Shown here piece by piece: positions 27,847 through 35,934 of a stretch of 64,000 nt of DNA (positions within the stretch are counted from its first letter, which is position 1; the number at the start of each line of letters is the position of its first letter). The notes beneath the pieces are model-generated. The model had not been told where the DNA came from, did no database searches, and saw only the letters and a list, made by a program, of their open reading frames with translations. The position numbers and the translations under genes were made by a program. The DNA is from Cryobacterium sp. SO1 (GTDB lineage Bacteria > Actinomycetota > Actinomycetes > Actinomycetales > Microbacteriaceae): positions 1,302,001 through 1,366,000 of the forward strand of contig NZ_CP067394.1 of the NCBI RefSeq assembly GCF_004210215.2. The letters run 5' to 3'.

Positions 27847-29045
27847 AATCCCGAAACGAAAAGAAAGAGATCCCCACCATGGCGACGGAGCCAGAAGCAC
27901 GCGCGGTGAAAGCGCTCGAGATCGACGACAAACCGTTTATCGAGGCAAACGCAGATGCGAAGTCCCGATACGGCCGATTCAATCTCGCGGTCATTGGCGG
28001 GACGGGCGTGGGTAAGTCCTCGCTAATCAACGCCGTGTTCGGGCGCGACTTGGCAAAGGTCGGCAAGGGCCTCCCCGTGACTCGAGGTGTTCACTACTAC
28101 AACGATGAGTCGCTCGGGATTTGGGATCTGGAAGGCTTCGAGATCGGTTCGCGTGAAGCACCCGTCGACATCCTCCGGCGCCATCTCAAAACGGTCGCGG
28201 AGCGACCTTCCATCGAGCAGATATCGGTCGTTTGGTACTGCGTGCTCTCTCAGCTTCCCAGGCTCACCGAACCTGACATCGGAATGATCCGTGAACTGGA
28301 TGCCGCCGGCTTGCCCGTCGTCCTCGTCCTCACAAAGGTGGACTGGATAAAGAACCCGGTCACCGGTAAGCGCACGGCACCGGACGATGTCGAGCAATTC
28401 CGCGACTGGCTCGAGAACCCCGTCGACGGGAACGATATGCCGGTTGACATCCCGATCCAACGCGTCATCCTGACATCGGCGCAGGGAAAGCATGGAAAGG
28501 GCAAGGAGCACGGCCTCGGTGAGCTCGTCACGGAAACCCTCACACTCTCTCCGGAGAACGAGAAGGATGCCTTTCGCATCGCTCAGCGACTCAACCTCCC
28601 GTGGAAGCGGGAGATGGCTCGTCCGATCATCGCAGCGGCCGCATCCGCAGCGGCCGGTGCCGCCGCGATCCCCTTTCCTGTCGCGGATGCCGTTGTTCTG
28701 GCGCCGATCCAACTAACCATGATGGGGCGTATCGCGGCCATCTACGACCTCGAGCTCAAGACCATGCTCTCCGCGGGTGCCCTGGCGCAGTTGGGCGTTC
28801 AGATCACTGGGCAGGCATTGGCGCGTAGCTTCTTCAAGCTCATTCCCGGTGCTGGGAGCGTTGTGGGTGCGAGCGTTGCATTCGCGCTGACGGCCGCCAT
28901 CGGCGAGGGGTGGCTGCGTTTGTGCGAACAAGTTCATACCGGGAAGCTGGACCTCGACAAGATCGGTGACTCATGGGGTCAGTACGCACCGACCTTCCTC
29001 GATGTCATCCGCAAGATGACCGAGCAACGCATCGCAAAGCCATGA
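27843..29045 (+). CDS. TRAFAC-class GTPase with C-terminal DUF697-like membrane domain
   Basis: A 400-residue protein (388 from the ATG at 27879, which has AAGAAAGAGA upstream; the GTG at 27843 overlaps the previous gene). G1 is GGTGVGKSSLINAVFG, G3 WDLEGFE, G4 LTKVDW. The C-terminal third is Ala-rich and hydrophobic (AAAASAAAGAAAIPFPVADAV ... LIPGAGSVVGASVAFAL), the DUF697/YcjF-like pattern. Likely a membrane-associated GTPase working with the single-pass protein encoded upstream. Related GTPases occur in stress and phage-defence loci; the role here is inference. Confidence 0.82.
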   Translation: MKSRNEKKEIPTMATEPEARAVKALEIDDKPFIEANADAKSRYGRFNLAVIGGTGVGKSSLINAVFGRDLAKVGKGLPVTRGVHYYNDESLGIWDLEGFEIGSREAPVDILRRHLKTVAERPSIEQISVVWYCVLSQLPRLTEPDIGMIRELDAAGLPVVLVLTKVDWIKNPVTGKRTAPDDVEQFRDWLENPVDGNDMPVDIPIQRVILTSAQGKHGKGKEHGLGELVTETLTLSPENEKDAFRIAQRLNLPWKREMARPIIAAAASAAAGAAAIPFPVADAVVLAPIQLTMMGRIAAIYDLELKTMLSAGALAQLGVQITGQALARSFFKLIPGAGSVVGASVAFALTAAIGEGWLRLCEQVHTGKLDLDKIGDSWGQYAPTFLDVIRKMTEQRIAKP

Positions 29046-29073
29046 CCGGCATCTCCGAAACAGACAGGGAACT

Positions 29074-29898
29074 ATGATCCTCGATCTGGATTGTCCTGCA
29101 TGCGGGACAGACGACCACGTCAGCCTTGTCGAAGTCTTGCCAGACTCACGACGAAAGTTGCGCTGTAGCCCGTGCGGTGAGGAGTGGACTCGGGGCACCG
29201 CAGCCTTCCAGGCCCCGGCGCCGCCGACCCTCGCAGCGATCAAGGCACGGTTTCCCAAGCCGGGGGACGTTGACCCAATACGCCTTGCCCGGGCTCAGGA
29301 CCTCAAACGGGAATTCTTGACAGCGGTTCCTGTCCCAGATCCGGCCGTCGCTGTGTATTGGGACTACTACCAGGGAGTGTTCAGTGCCGACGGGTTGCTG
29401 AGCGCCGCCCCTCAGGACCTCAAAGACTTTGCTAACGCGAATATCGGTGCCAATCCCGGCAACATGTCCGTCTTCAACGACGCCTGGAACGACATGGGAT
29501 CCGAAGACGGCGCCATCCGCGTACGCAAGGTTCTGGAGTACCTTCTACGCGGCCCGGAGAGCGTCGAGCTGGAGGAGCGGTTGACGGCCCTGATCCATGA
29601 CACCAAGTCTTTCGGCATGAAGGGGTTTAAGGAGGCGTTGCTGACCAAGGTCTTGTGCATCGTCTATCCCGACCGCTTCCTTACCATCCTCAAGTACACC
29701 GGCGAAGCAGGAAAACGGGAAATCGCGAGGTCCATCTGGGGTCTCGAGCTCCCCGACCCAGAGCGAGTCACTTGGACAACAGGCCGGCTCATCATCTGGA
29801 GCAACGACTTGCTGTTGGCTCTCATCGGTGATGGTTTCCAAACACAACAACACGCCGCACAGTTTCTGTGGTGGGCGAAGGATCAAGGGACACCTTGA
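29074..29898 (+). CDS. Zinc-ribbon protein with conserved island-type domain, unknown function
   Basis: A 274-residue protein. A four-Cys zinc ribbon opens it (CPACG at residues 8-12 and CSPCG near 33-37). The rest is a soluble domain (DLKDFANANIGANPGNMSVFNDAW ... FGMKGFKEALLTKVLCIVYPDRF) that I associate, from memory only, with the N-terminal region of some McrB-like AAA restriction proteins; here no AAA domain follows. Not assigned. It lies 28 bases after the GTPase, same strand. Confidence 0.65.
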   Translation: MILDLDCPACGTDDHVSLVEVLPDSRRKLRCSPCGEEWTRGTAAFQAPAPPTLAAIKARFPKPGDVDPIRLARAQDLKREFLTAVPVPDPAVAVYWDYYQGVFSADGLLSAAPQDLKDFANANIGANPGNMSVFNDAWNDMGSEDGAIRVRKVLEYLLRGPESVELEERLTALIHDTKSFGMKGFKEALLTKVLCIVYPDRFLTILKYTGEAGKREIARSIWGLELPDPERVTWTTGRLIIWSNDLLLALIGDGFQTQQHAAQFLWWAKDQGTP

Positions 29899-30046
29899 AG
29901 GACAAAAGGCCCGAGGGTTTAAGTCAAAAGTCTTGTCCGCGATAGACGGTGCACTACGTCGCCGGTGGACTGGGACGCGAGTGCCGGGTCAGCGTTGGCA
30001 AGACGCCGGTGGGCGCAAAGCAAGTTTCTTCGCCGGAGCGGGGCCG

Positions 30047-30550
30047 TCAATTCACCTGCCTGTGGACGTTTGATGATCCACGGACGGCGACGCTACTCCA
30101 GCCTTCCCGCAGCTCGATGAACGCCCCACCAATCTGTGTCACATCCACGAAGTCGTTGAGCTGCGAACCCTCGCTCGGCAGCTGACCTATCGAGTCAATT
30201 CGGATGTACCCGATGTCGCGAAGGTGACGAAGCTCCCGTTCGAGGGCTGTCGATTTCACGAACGCGCCGAAACGTCCGGTGCCCAGTTTTCTCAGGTTTT
30301 CGTACATGGCCGGTGACATCGTGAGCAGAAACAGTTCGCTGACCTTGTTTTGCAGCGCACCCACCTCATCCTTCACCTTGGCAAGCTCCTCACCGATTTC
30401 AAAGAACCCAACCCTCAGCGAGCTGCCGGACTCGAGGCGCGCTACGACCGCTCGCCGTATGGCAGCGAGATCCTTACGAAAGACGAATGTGACGATTCCA
30501 GCAATGATCACCCAGACGCCGGTCTGCAAGAGCGGGACGTAGTCCTCCAT
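30047..30550 (-). CDS. Membrane-anchored coiled-coil/winged-helix-like protein
   Basis: A 167-residue protein. One N-terminal membrane helix (LLQTGVWVIIAGIVTFVF) is followed by a basic stretch, a predicted coiled coil (EELAKVKDEVGALQNKVSELF) and a C-terminal domain that resembles a small winged helix (YENLRKLGTGRFGAFVKSTALERELRHLRDIGYI). Proteins of this design are common in islands; function unknown. Convergent to the zinc-ribbon gene. Confidence 0.65.
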   Translation of the reverse strand: MEDYVPLLQTGVWVIIAGIVTFVFRKDLAAIRRAVVARLESGSSLRVGFFEIGEELAKVKDEVGALQNKVSELFLLTMSPAMYENLRKLGTGRFGAFVKSTALERELRHLRDIGYIRIDSIGQLPSEGSQLNDFVDVTQIGGAFIELREGWSSVAVRGSSNVHRQVN

Positions 30551-30919
30551 GTGGTCAAGATAGGGCGGCCGGGTGGAATCGGCAAGCGGGCAGCCTCACG
30601 CCGCGCATGACCTCAGCACGAGAGCGATTGACTGGGACACCGCCGTTTAGGTCAGAGCAGGGCGGGCGGATGCTTGAGTTGATGGTGACTGCGCCTGCGA
30701 GGTCACGCCTTCCCCTTTGTGGGATGCACCCGGCCGCCCCGGGGTCGAATCGCGGCGCCGCGCTGTCGGAAATGACCATCCCTCATGCCTACAGAGGCCC
30801 ATGCGTGCAGCCGCGGTTGGGAATGGCTGAGAGCGCAGTTCTTTCTCAGGTGTTCCTCGACCCGCCCCGAGCCGTCCTTCCGTGGCGAGCTAGCGGCCAA
30901 CGCGCCTGGACAAGACACG
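30551..30919. other. Gene-free stretch
   Basis: About 370 bases of high-GC sequence with only short frames. It should contain the promoter of the minus-strand membrane protein; I see nothing else. Confidence 0.35.
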
Positions 30920-31489
30920 TCAAGCGGTAAGTCGCGTGGGCCGGAATCGCACGGCGACTGCCCCCGACCGGAACTCCTGGCGGTACACGAGGTCGAGCTG
31001 GATGCGCTCACGCAGACCGGCAAGCAACGTCGGCCCGTGTCCGGCGAGGACCGGCTGCACAAGGAACTCGTACTCGTCGATCAGCCCCAGATCTGCCAAC
31101 GCCAGGGGGAGCGTCACGCCACCGACCCACAGGCCGTCGCCGGACTCCTGCTTGAGCCGTTGAACCGTTTGCCCCAAGTCGCCTCGCACCAGCTCGGCAT
31201 TCCAATCGACCCCGCTCAGTGTGCTCGACACGACGTACTTCTTCGCCCGGTCAATGGTCTCGGCGAACGGCTTCTGCCACTCATCCATCCAGTCAGGCCA
31301 CGTGCCCGTGGCCGGCTTCCGCCACGCCGACTGCATCATCTTGTAGGTCACCCGGCCGAAGAGCAGGGCATCGGCGCGCTCCAGCTGAGCGGTCCAGTAG
31401 TGCATCGACTCCTCGTCCGGGGGAAGTCCTGCCTCGTGATGGCAGCAGCCGTCGAGCGTGACGTTGATCGAGTATCGGAGTGGTCCCAT
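30920..31489 (-). CDS. Dihydrofolate-reductase-fold protein (RibD C-terminal family), copy 2
   Basis: A 189-residue paralogue of the protein encoded at 12474-13061, nearly identical over its length except at the C-terminal end (ends FRPTRLTA instead of YRPVRSALSSVTLV). Same family motifs LFGRVTYKMM and LWVGGVTLPLALADLG. Same orientation and GAGAGC ribosome-site region. The DNA is also about 90% alike, so the copies diverged recently, consistent with tandem related islands. Confidence 0.88.
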   Translation of the reverse strand: MGPLRYSINVTLDGCCHHEAGLPPDEESMHYWTAQLERADALLFGRVTYKMMQSAWRKPATGTWPDWMDEWQKPFAETIDRAKKYVVSSTLSGVDWNAELVRGDLGQTVQRLKQESGDGLWVGGVTLPLALADLGLIDEYEFLVQPVLAGHGPTLLAGLRERIQLDLVYRQEFRSGAVAVRFRPTRLTA

Positions 31490-31792
31490 CTCGTTGCTCT
31501 CCTTGATGCGCGTACCTCGTTCTCATTGGACCGACGGTCGGCCAGGCCCCGTCTTAGCTTGAACCGTTCTTGGCCGAGCGTAATCTGACCAGCCGTTTAA
31601 CGGCAGTGTCAACGCTCGAATCCCACTTTGGTCGCGGCCGCCCGTAAGCGATCGCTCGAGAACATGTTGAGCAGGGGAGTGCAGCTGATGCTCGTGTCTC
31701 GGAACTAGTGCCAGCGGCGGCCCGGATACGAACACGTCTTGATGACTGACCGGCAATCCCGTAGAATCAAAGAATAAGGAGCGTGATTCAAG
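31490..31792. other. Divergent promoter region (DHFR-like gene and XRE module)
   Basis: About 300 bases between divergently transcribed genes, no gene. AAGGAG at about 31776-31781 is the ribosome site of the XRE gene; I cannot define an operator. Confidence 0.4.
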
Positions 31793-32134
31793 ATGTCTGT
31801 CGTTGATGTTCAGATCGGGAAGCGGCTGGTTGCCGCACGTGAAGCTGTCGGACTGACCCAGCGTGACCTGGAGCAGTACTCCGGGATCTCGCAATCTACG
31901 ATCCACCGGATCGAGACGGGGAATCGCGCCGTGTCAATCTTGGAGTTGTCCGCCCTCGCCGACTCCTGCGGCGTGCTGATCGCTGACCTGCAGGGGACCA
32001 ACACTCTGGCTGAGCAGGTCCTGTGCGCTGGCCGAACGAACGATGCTGGATCCCAGGCGCTGGTCGACTATATGATTTACGCCTTCGGGCTGGCTCAGCG
32101 CCTCGACGAGCTCGGTGTAGCTGAGGCTGCGTGA
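31793..32134 (+). CDS. XRE-family HTH regulator/antitoxin-like protein
   Basis: A 113-residue protein with an N-terminal lambda-repressor-like HTH (IGKRLVAAREAVGLTQRDLEQYSGISQSTIHRIETG). The C-terminal half is helical. Its stop overlaps the start of the ImmA/IrrE gene, and a third coupled gene follows. In such modules the XRE protein represses the operon and is removed by the metalloprotease or neutralises the toxin. Confidence 0.9.
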   Translation: MSVVDVQIGKRLVAAREAVGLTQRDLEQYSGISQSTIHRIETGNRAVSILELSALADSCGVLIADLQGTNTLAEQVLCAGRTNDAGSQALVDYMIYAFGLAQRLDELGVAEAA

Positions 32135-32955
32135 GCAACGAGAGGATCGGTCAGAAAGCGGCCGAGGACTTCCGGCGCGAGTCCGATCTGGGCGTTGAAC
32201 CGATCGCGAACGTGGCACGCCTAATCGAGCAGACGATGAATGTCGGCGTCGCCTACGTCGACACACCCGCTCCGGGACACGGTATGACAATGCGCCTCGG
32301 CAACCGATTCATGATGTCCGTGGCGTGCACCGAGCACCCGATGCGGCTCAGGTCCACGTTGGCCCATGAATTGGGGCATCTTCGTCTGGGCAGTGTGGAC
32401 CGGGGCCTCAGTCACAGCGATTGGGATGAGCGCACGCCGGAGGAGATTCAGGCCGACGCCTTCGCGCGCCACTTTCTCGTCCCGCTGGATGCAGCACGAG
32501 CGGCGGCGCGCACGACTGAGGCCACGACCGCTCTGCTGTCAGACCTCGTGCAGAGATACATGGCCTCACCCAACATCGTGGCGATCCAGTTGCGAGACGC
32601 TAAAGCTATAGACCAGGACACCTGCCGCGAGTGGAGCAAACTGACCGCGGGCCGGCTAGCTTCTCAGTTCGGGTGGCGTTCGGAGTACCAGACGTTTGTC
32701 GCCCAGACCAAGACGCCTCGAGCACCGCAGGCGCTCTTGGCACGCGCCATTGAAGGCTATCGCTGGAACCTTGTCACACCCGCAACCATCGCGCGCCTGG
32801 ACGGCAAGCGAGACCCGCACATTGTGACTGAGCAGTTGGAAGCCGAGGGCATCGTGCCCATGGGAGCAGACGACTCCGTACCCGAACGCCCGACAGACGT
32901 CGGCGAGGGTCTAACTCCGGACGAGCTGGCGCGGCTCATAAGTGGCATCGATTGA
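32131..32955 (+). CDS. ImmA/IrrE-family zinc metallopeptidase
   Basis: A 274-residue protein with the zincin motif HELGH (LAHELGHLRLG, near residue 78-88) and the usual QADAFARHFLVP after it. The GTG start at 32131 overlaps the XRE stop (GTGA). ImmA cleaves the repressor that controls ICEBs1; IrrE cleaves DdrO. Here the XRE protein encoded just upstream is the likely substrate. Confidence 0.92.
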   Translation: MSNERIGQKAAEDFRRESDLGVEPIANVARLIEQTMNVGVAYVDTPAPGHGMTMRLGNRFMMSVACTEHPMRLRSTLAHELGHLRLGSVDRGLSHSDWDERTPEEIQADAFARHFLVPLDAARAAARTTEATTALLSDLVQRYMASPNIVAIQLRDAKAIDQDTCREWSKLTAGRLASQFGWRSEYQTFVAQTKTPRAPQALLARAIEGYRWNLVTPATIARLDGKRDPHIVTEQLEAEGIVPMGADDSVPERPTDVGEGLTPDELARLISGID

Positions 32956-33581
32956 TGCACATTCTAGATACCGGTCCCATCTTCAAGTTTCTCGCTACCG
33001 ATTGCGTCCCCCAGCTCTTGGCTGCGCTAGGAAACAACGTCGTGAATGTCCCGGAGGCCGTGGACTTCGAGATCACGGACACGCCGAAGAGGCGGGAGCA
33101 GTTCAAACGGGCCGCGGAGGTCTGGCCGAACTTCCCGGAACGTTTCAAGAAAGTGATCCCGGATACGCCCACGGCCGATTTACGCGCGTGCTGCCGTAGC
33201 GTCCTCGGCTTGGACTTCGACGACATGTACGCAAGCAGGAAGGACCGTGGCGAGAACATGGCCATTCTGCACGGCGTACTCCTGGCCCGCGCAGGGGAAC
33301 GGGTCGTCTTGGTCTGCGACGAAGAAGCAGGAACGTCGAAGATTAAACAGCAGGCGAGCGTGCTCAAGATGCAACACGTGCGTGGTCAACACGTCGCGGG
33401 CGGTCAGATCCAGCACGCGGACACGCTCACGCTTCTTCGCTGGGCCATCGAGGCCGGCGCTTTCGCCTCTCAGGTTGCATTTCTGAAGAAGTATCAAGCG
33501 ATGGCCAACCTCGACGAGGCCCTACCCAAGGACGTGAAGGCTACAGGTCTGACCCGACGCCCGCCGTGGCCGCCAGCGTAG
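32955..33581 (+). CDS. PIN-like domain protein, putative toxin effector
   Basis: A 208-residue protein that opens MHILDTGPIFKFLAT, the first strand and Asp of a PIN-like nuclease; further acidic residues (DFEITD, DDMYASRKDRGENMA, VLVCDEEAG) fit the remaining PIN active-site positions. ATG at 32955 overlaps the peptidase stop (TGATG), so three genes are coupled. Probably an RNA-cutting effector held in check by the upstream pair; this is inference. Confidence 0.72.
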   Translation: MHILDTGPIFKFLATDCVPQLLAALGNNVVNVPEAVDFEITDTPKRREQFKRAAEVWPNFPERFKKVIPDTPTADLRACCRSVLGLDFDDMYASRKDRGENMAILHGVLLARAGERVVLVCDEEAGTSKIKQQASVLKMQHVRGQHVAGGQIQHADTLTLLRWAIEAGAFASQVAFLKKYQAMANLDEALPKDVKATGLTRRPPWPPA

Positions 33582-33924
33582 CCGCTGAGCGACTATAAGG
33601 CGGGCTGGCCCGAGCTCTACGGCTCTCCCTGAGCGGTCCGCGTGTCCGCGGAACGCGGCTCAGCCGCTCGTAACCTTGGGTGCCGTTTTCTCACCCAGTT
33701 CCGCGGTGTCATGGCGATCGGCGTGGGTTGACGTTCAGGCGGGCGCGAGCCGATCGAGGGCCGCAGCTCAAATGTCTGCGCTGGGCCAGGTGATCATTGG
33801 GGATCGTGCCGCTCAGCTGCTCGACGGTCGCCCAACGGCGTGACGCTCCCACCCTGGCGGGCATGGACCCGCTCGATCACATGCGGCGTCATGCGGGGGG
33901 AGCGGTTGGGAGGGGGGGTCTGGG
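33582..33924. other. Gene-free right flank of island B
   Basis: About 340 bases without a supported gene, leading into the island end repeat. Confidence 0.4.
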
Positions 33925-34133
33925 TGTCGCTCAAGGCGGTTCACAAGTCCATTATTTACCCATCTAATTCATCTCTATTTGACCCAAAACGATGGGCTAC
34001 AATCGGAGGCAGCGAATCGTCTGGTTCCCTGTAAACACAAGGGAATCCGAGGGTTTTCGGAGACATTCGGTAACGACTAAATTAAGGCCAGAACCTTCAG
34101 GGGGTCGCAGGTTCAAATCCTGTCAGCCCGACC
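33925..34133 (+). repeat. Island end repeat with exact att copy (right)
   Basis: Second copy of the ~209 bp repeat at 13275-13483. Its last 37 bases (34097-34133) are identical to the tRNA-Pro 3' end at 8924-8960. The tRNA copy itself is not regenerated: only the 3' part from the anticodon stem is present. Confidence 0.92.
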
Positions 34134-34138
34134 GTGAA

Positions 34139-34169
34139 GTCCCGGAAACCGTGTGGTTTCCGGGACCTT
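34139..34169 (+). terminator. Terminator after the right att copy
   Basis: 12-bp perfect stem gtcccggaaacc (34139-34150) with partner 34155-34166 and a short T run. It has the same design and nearly the same sequence as the tRNA-Pro terminator at 8965, suggesting that this is the terminator originally or ancestrally behind the tRNA. Confidence 0.8.
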
Positions 34170-34266
34170 TGGGTTCGCACCTGCAAAGTCCCGTCGTTGC
34201 ACTGTGTGCTGCCGCGATTTTGGACGAGACTCCTACGCCCGGTCAGGCGAGGAATATGATCGCGCC

Positions 34267-34761
34267 ATGGACAGCAAGGACATCGGTAAGACCGAGGGCG
34301 AGCCACCGGCGACGGAGGCTCACGCGCTAGGCGACACGGCCTGGACTCTGCCAGAAGCCATGACCGGCCGGGCCAGCCCCTCGAAAGCGGCCGTCGGCGA
34401 CAAGCCGGTCTTCGCCTACATCGCAAGCCTCCCGCAGCCGCAACGCGGCATTGCGGAAGCAGTCGATGCTCTCGCGGTCAAGACGCTGACCGACCTCCAG
34501 CGCTCCGTGAAGTGGGGCATGGCGTACTACGGGGTGGGCGACGGATGGTGCTTCAGCTGCGGCGCCTTCGCCGGCCACGTCAAGCTCATGTTCATCAATG
34601 GCATGGTGCTCGAGCCGGTACCGCCGGTGACGCCAATCGGGATGGGCAGGTCAACGAGGGGCGTGGAGCTCGAGTCCGTGGACGACATCGACGAACGCCA
34701 GATATCTGCGTGGATGATGCAGATCGCATCCGTGCCGGGTGTCGGCGGTAAGAAGCGTTGA
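34267..34761 (+). CDS. DUF1801-family protein
   Basis: A 164-residue soluble protein. The domain KPVFAYIASLPQPQRGIAEAVDAL ... RSVKWGMAYYGVGDGWCFSCGAFAGHVKLMF matches DUF1801 (YdhG-like). The ATG at 34267 follows a clean break in upstream coding signal; the frame is open further upstream but crosses the att region. Function unknown. Confidence 0.8.
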   Translation: MDSKDIGKTEGEPPATEAHALGDTAWTLPEAMTGRASPSKAAVGDKPVFAYIASLPQPQRGIAEAVDALAVKTLTDLQRSVKWGMAYYGVGDGWCFSCGAFAGHVKLMFINGMVLEPVPPVTPIGMGRSTRGVELESVDDIDERQISAWMMQIASVPGVGGKKR

Positions 34762-35021
34762 ACTCTGGCCCAGCGCATTGTGCACCCTGTTCCGGAGCTC
34801 CTCGCCCAGCTTCAGGTCTGGGGCACCGTGCGTCCGAGGTGAAGCCGGCGGTGCGGCGATTCGTCAGGGTGCCGCCACCGCGGCGGCACAGCTTCATCTG
34901 GGATTTTACCGCAAACGCATCGAATACTGTTTCGCGTCGCCAAGCTCATTGACCGGGCGCCAGCGAGCGACGTTCGGTGAACCCGTCCGTCGTCCCACAG
35001 GCTGCTGGAAGGGACATTGGT

Positions 35022-35460
35022 TTAGCGTCCGCGGTGGCCGGCCCGTTCCGCGAAAGCGTCGACTGCTACGAGGATCTCGTCAGATCGCCAGAGGACGCCG
35101 ATTTTGTACTCGGATTCTGATCGGAGAATCCCGAAACCCTGAAGCTGTTTGAGGTGCCGGTAGGTATTTGACGGCGCGATGCCGAGCTCCGCGGCGACGC
35201 CCTCAGCGGAGATGACGGGCTGACGCGCGATGATGTCGAGGATCTTCCGTGCGGCGGAGTCCCGGCGAACGGTCAGCTGGCCGTTCCAACTCTCACGGAC
35301 GTCACGAATATCCTTCACGAGTTTCCGTGCGTTCCCGATCGCCCGAAGGGAGGCGTCGGCAGTCAGCTCGACGATCGGCCGAATGTCGCCCGCACGGTAG
35401 CTGGTGAGGGCCCACCCGAACACCCGGCCGGAGGCGAGTACAGTAACCGGCTTCTCGACC
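35022..35460 (-). pseudogene. C-terminal remnant of a Fic-family protein
   Basis: The frame reads ALTSYRAGDIRPIVELTADAS ... DSAARKILDIIARQPVISAEGVAAELGIAPSNTYRHLKQLQGFGIL, the end of a Fic domain plus the C-terminal winged helix of Fic-HTH proteins. The catalytic HPFxxGNGR motif and everything before it are missing; the residues in front (from a start at 35525) are unrelated. A fragment, not an active AMPylase. Confidence 0.75.
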
Positions 35461-35601
35461 GCCAGGAGCTTATGCGCCCCGCTGACAAAGGCGAACGTTC
35501 GCCTGCAATGCTCGCACTCGAACAAAAAACTTTGCCCGGTGTGTCGAATTCACTCGAACTCGAACGTCCTCTCTCTGTACCGTCTAACAAAGGGAGAACA
35601 G

Positions 35602-35934
35602 ATGCGATACATGATGTTTGTGGCAACGGACCCCGAGGGCGACCCGTATTCCGCTGAGGACGACCGGATTGAAGACTGGGGCAAGGAGGTCGAAGAGCGC
35701 GGCGTGTGGATCGACGGCAACCGGCTCCGGCCGGTCGAGGATGCCACAACGGTTCGCGTGCGTAACGGCGAACTACTGGTGACCGACGGGCCGTACACCG
35801 AGTCGAAAGAATGGATCGCCGGATACGACGTGCTCGAATGCGCGGATCTCGACGAGGCGATCGAAGTGGCGTCGAAGCATCCGATGGCTCGATTCGGTCG
35901 ACTTGAGCTGCGCCCGATCTGGCCGTTCGATTGA
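35602..35934 (+). CDS. YCII-related (DGPF-type) protein paired with ECF42 sigma factor
   Basis: A 110-residue protein: MRYMMFVATDPEGDPY start, and the signature VTDGPYTESKE (DGP[FY]) that defines the DGPF proteins found beside ECF42 sigma factors. AGGGAGAA precedes the ATG at 35602. It overlaps the sigma-factor gene by TTGA. Proposed in the literature to act with, or be controlled by, the sigma factor; exact role unknown. Confidence 0.9.
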   Translation: MRYMMFVATDPEGDPYSAEDDRIEDWGKEVEERGVWIDGNRLRPVEDATTVRVRNGELLVTDGPYTESKEWIAGYDVLECADLDEAIEVASKHPMARFGRLELRPIWPFD

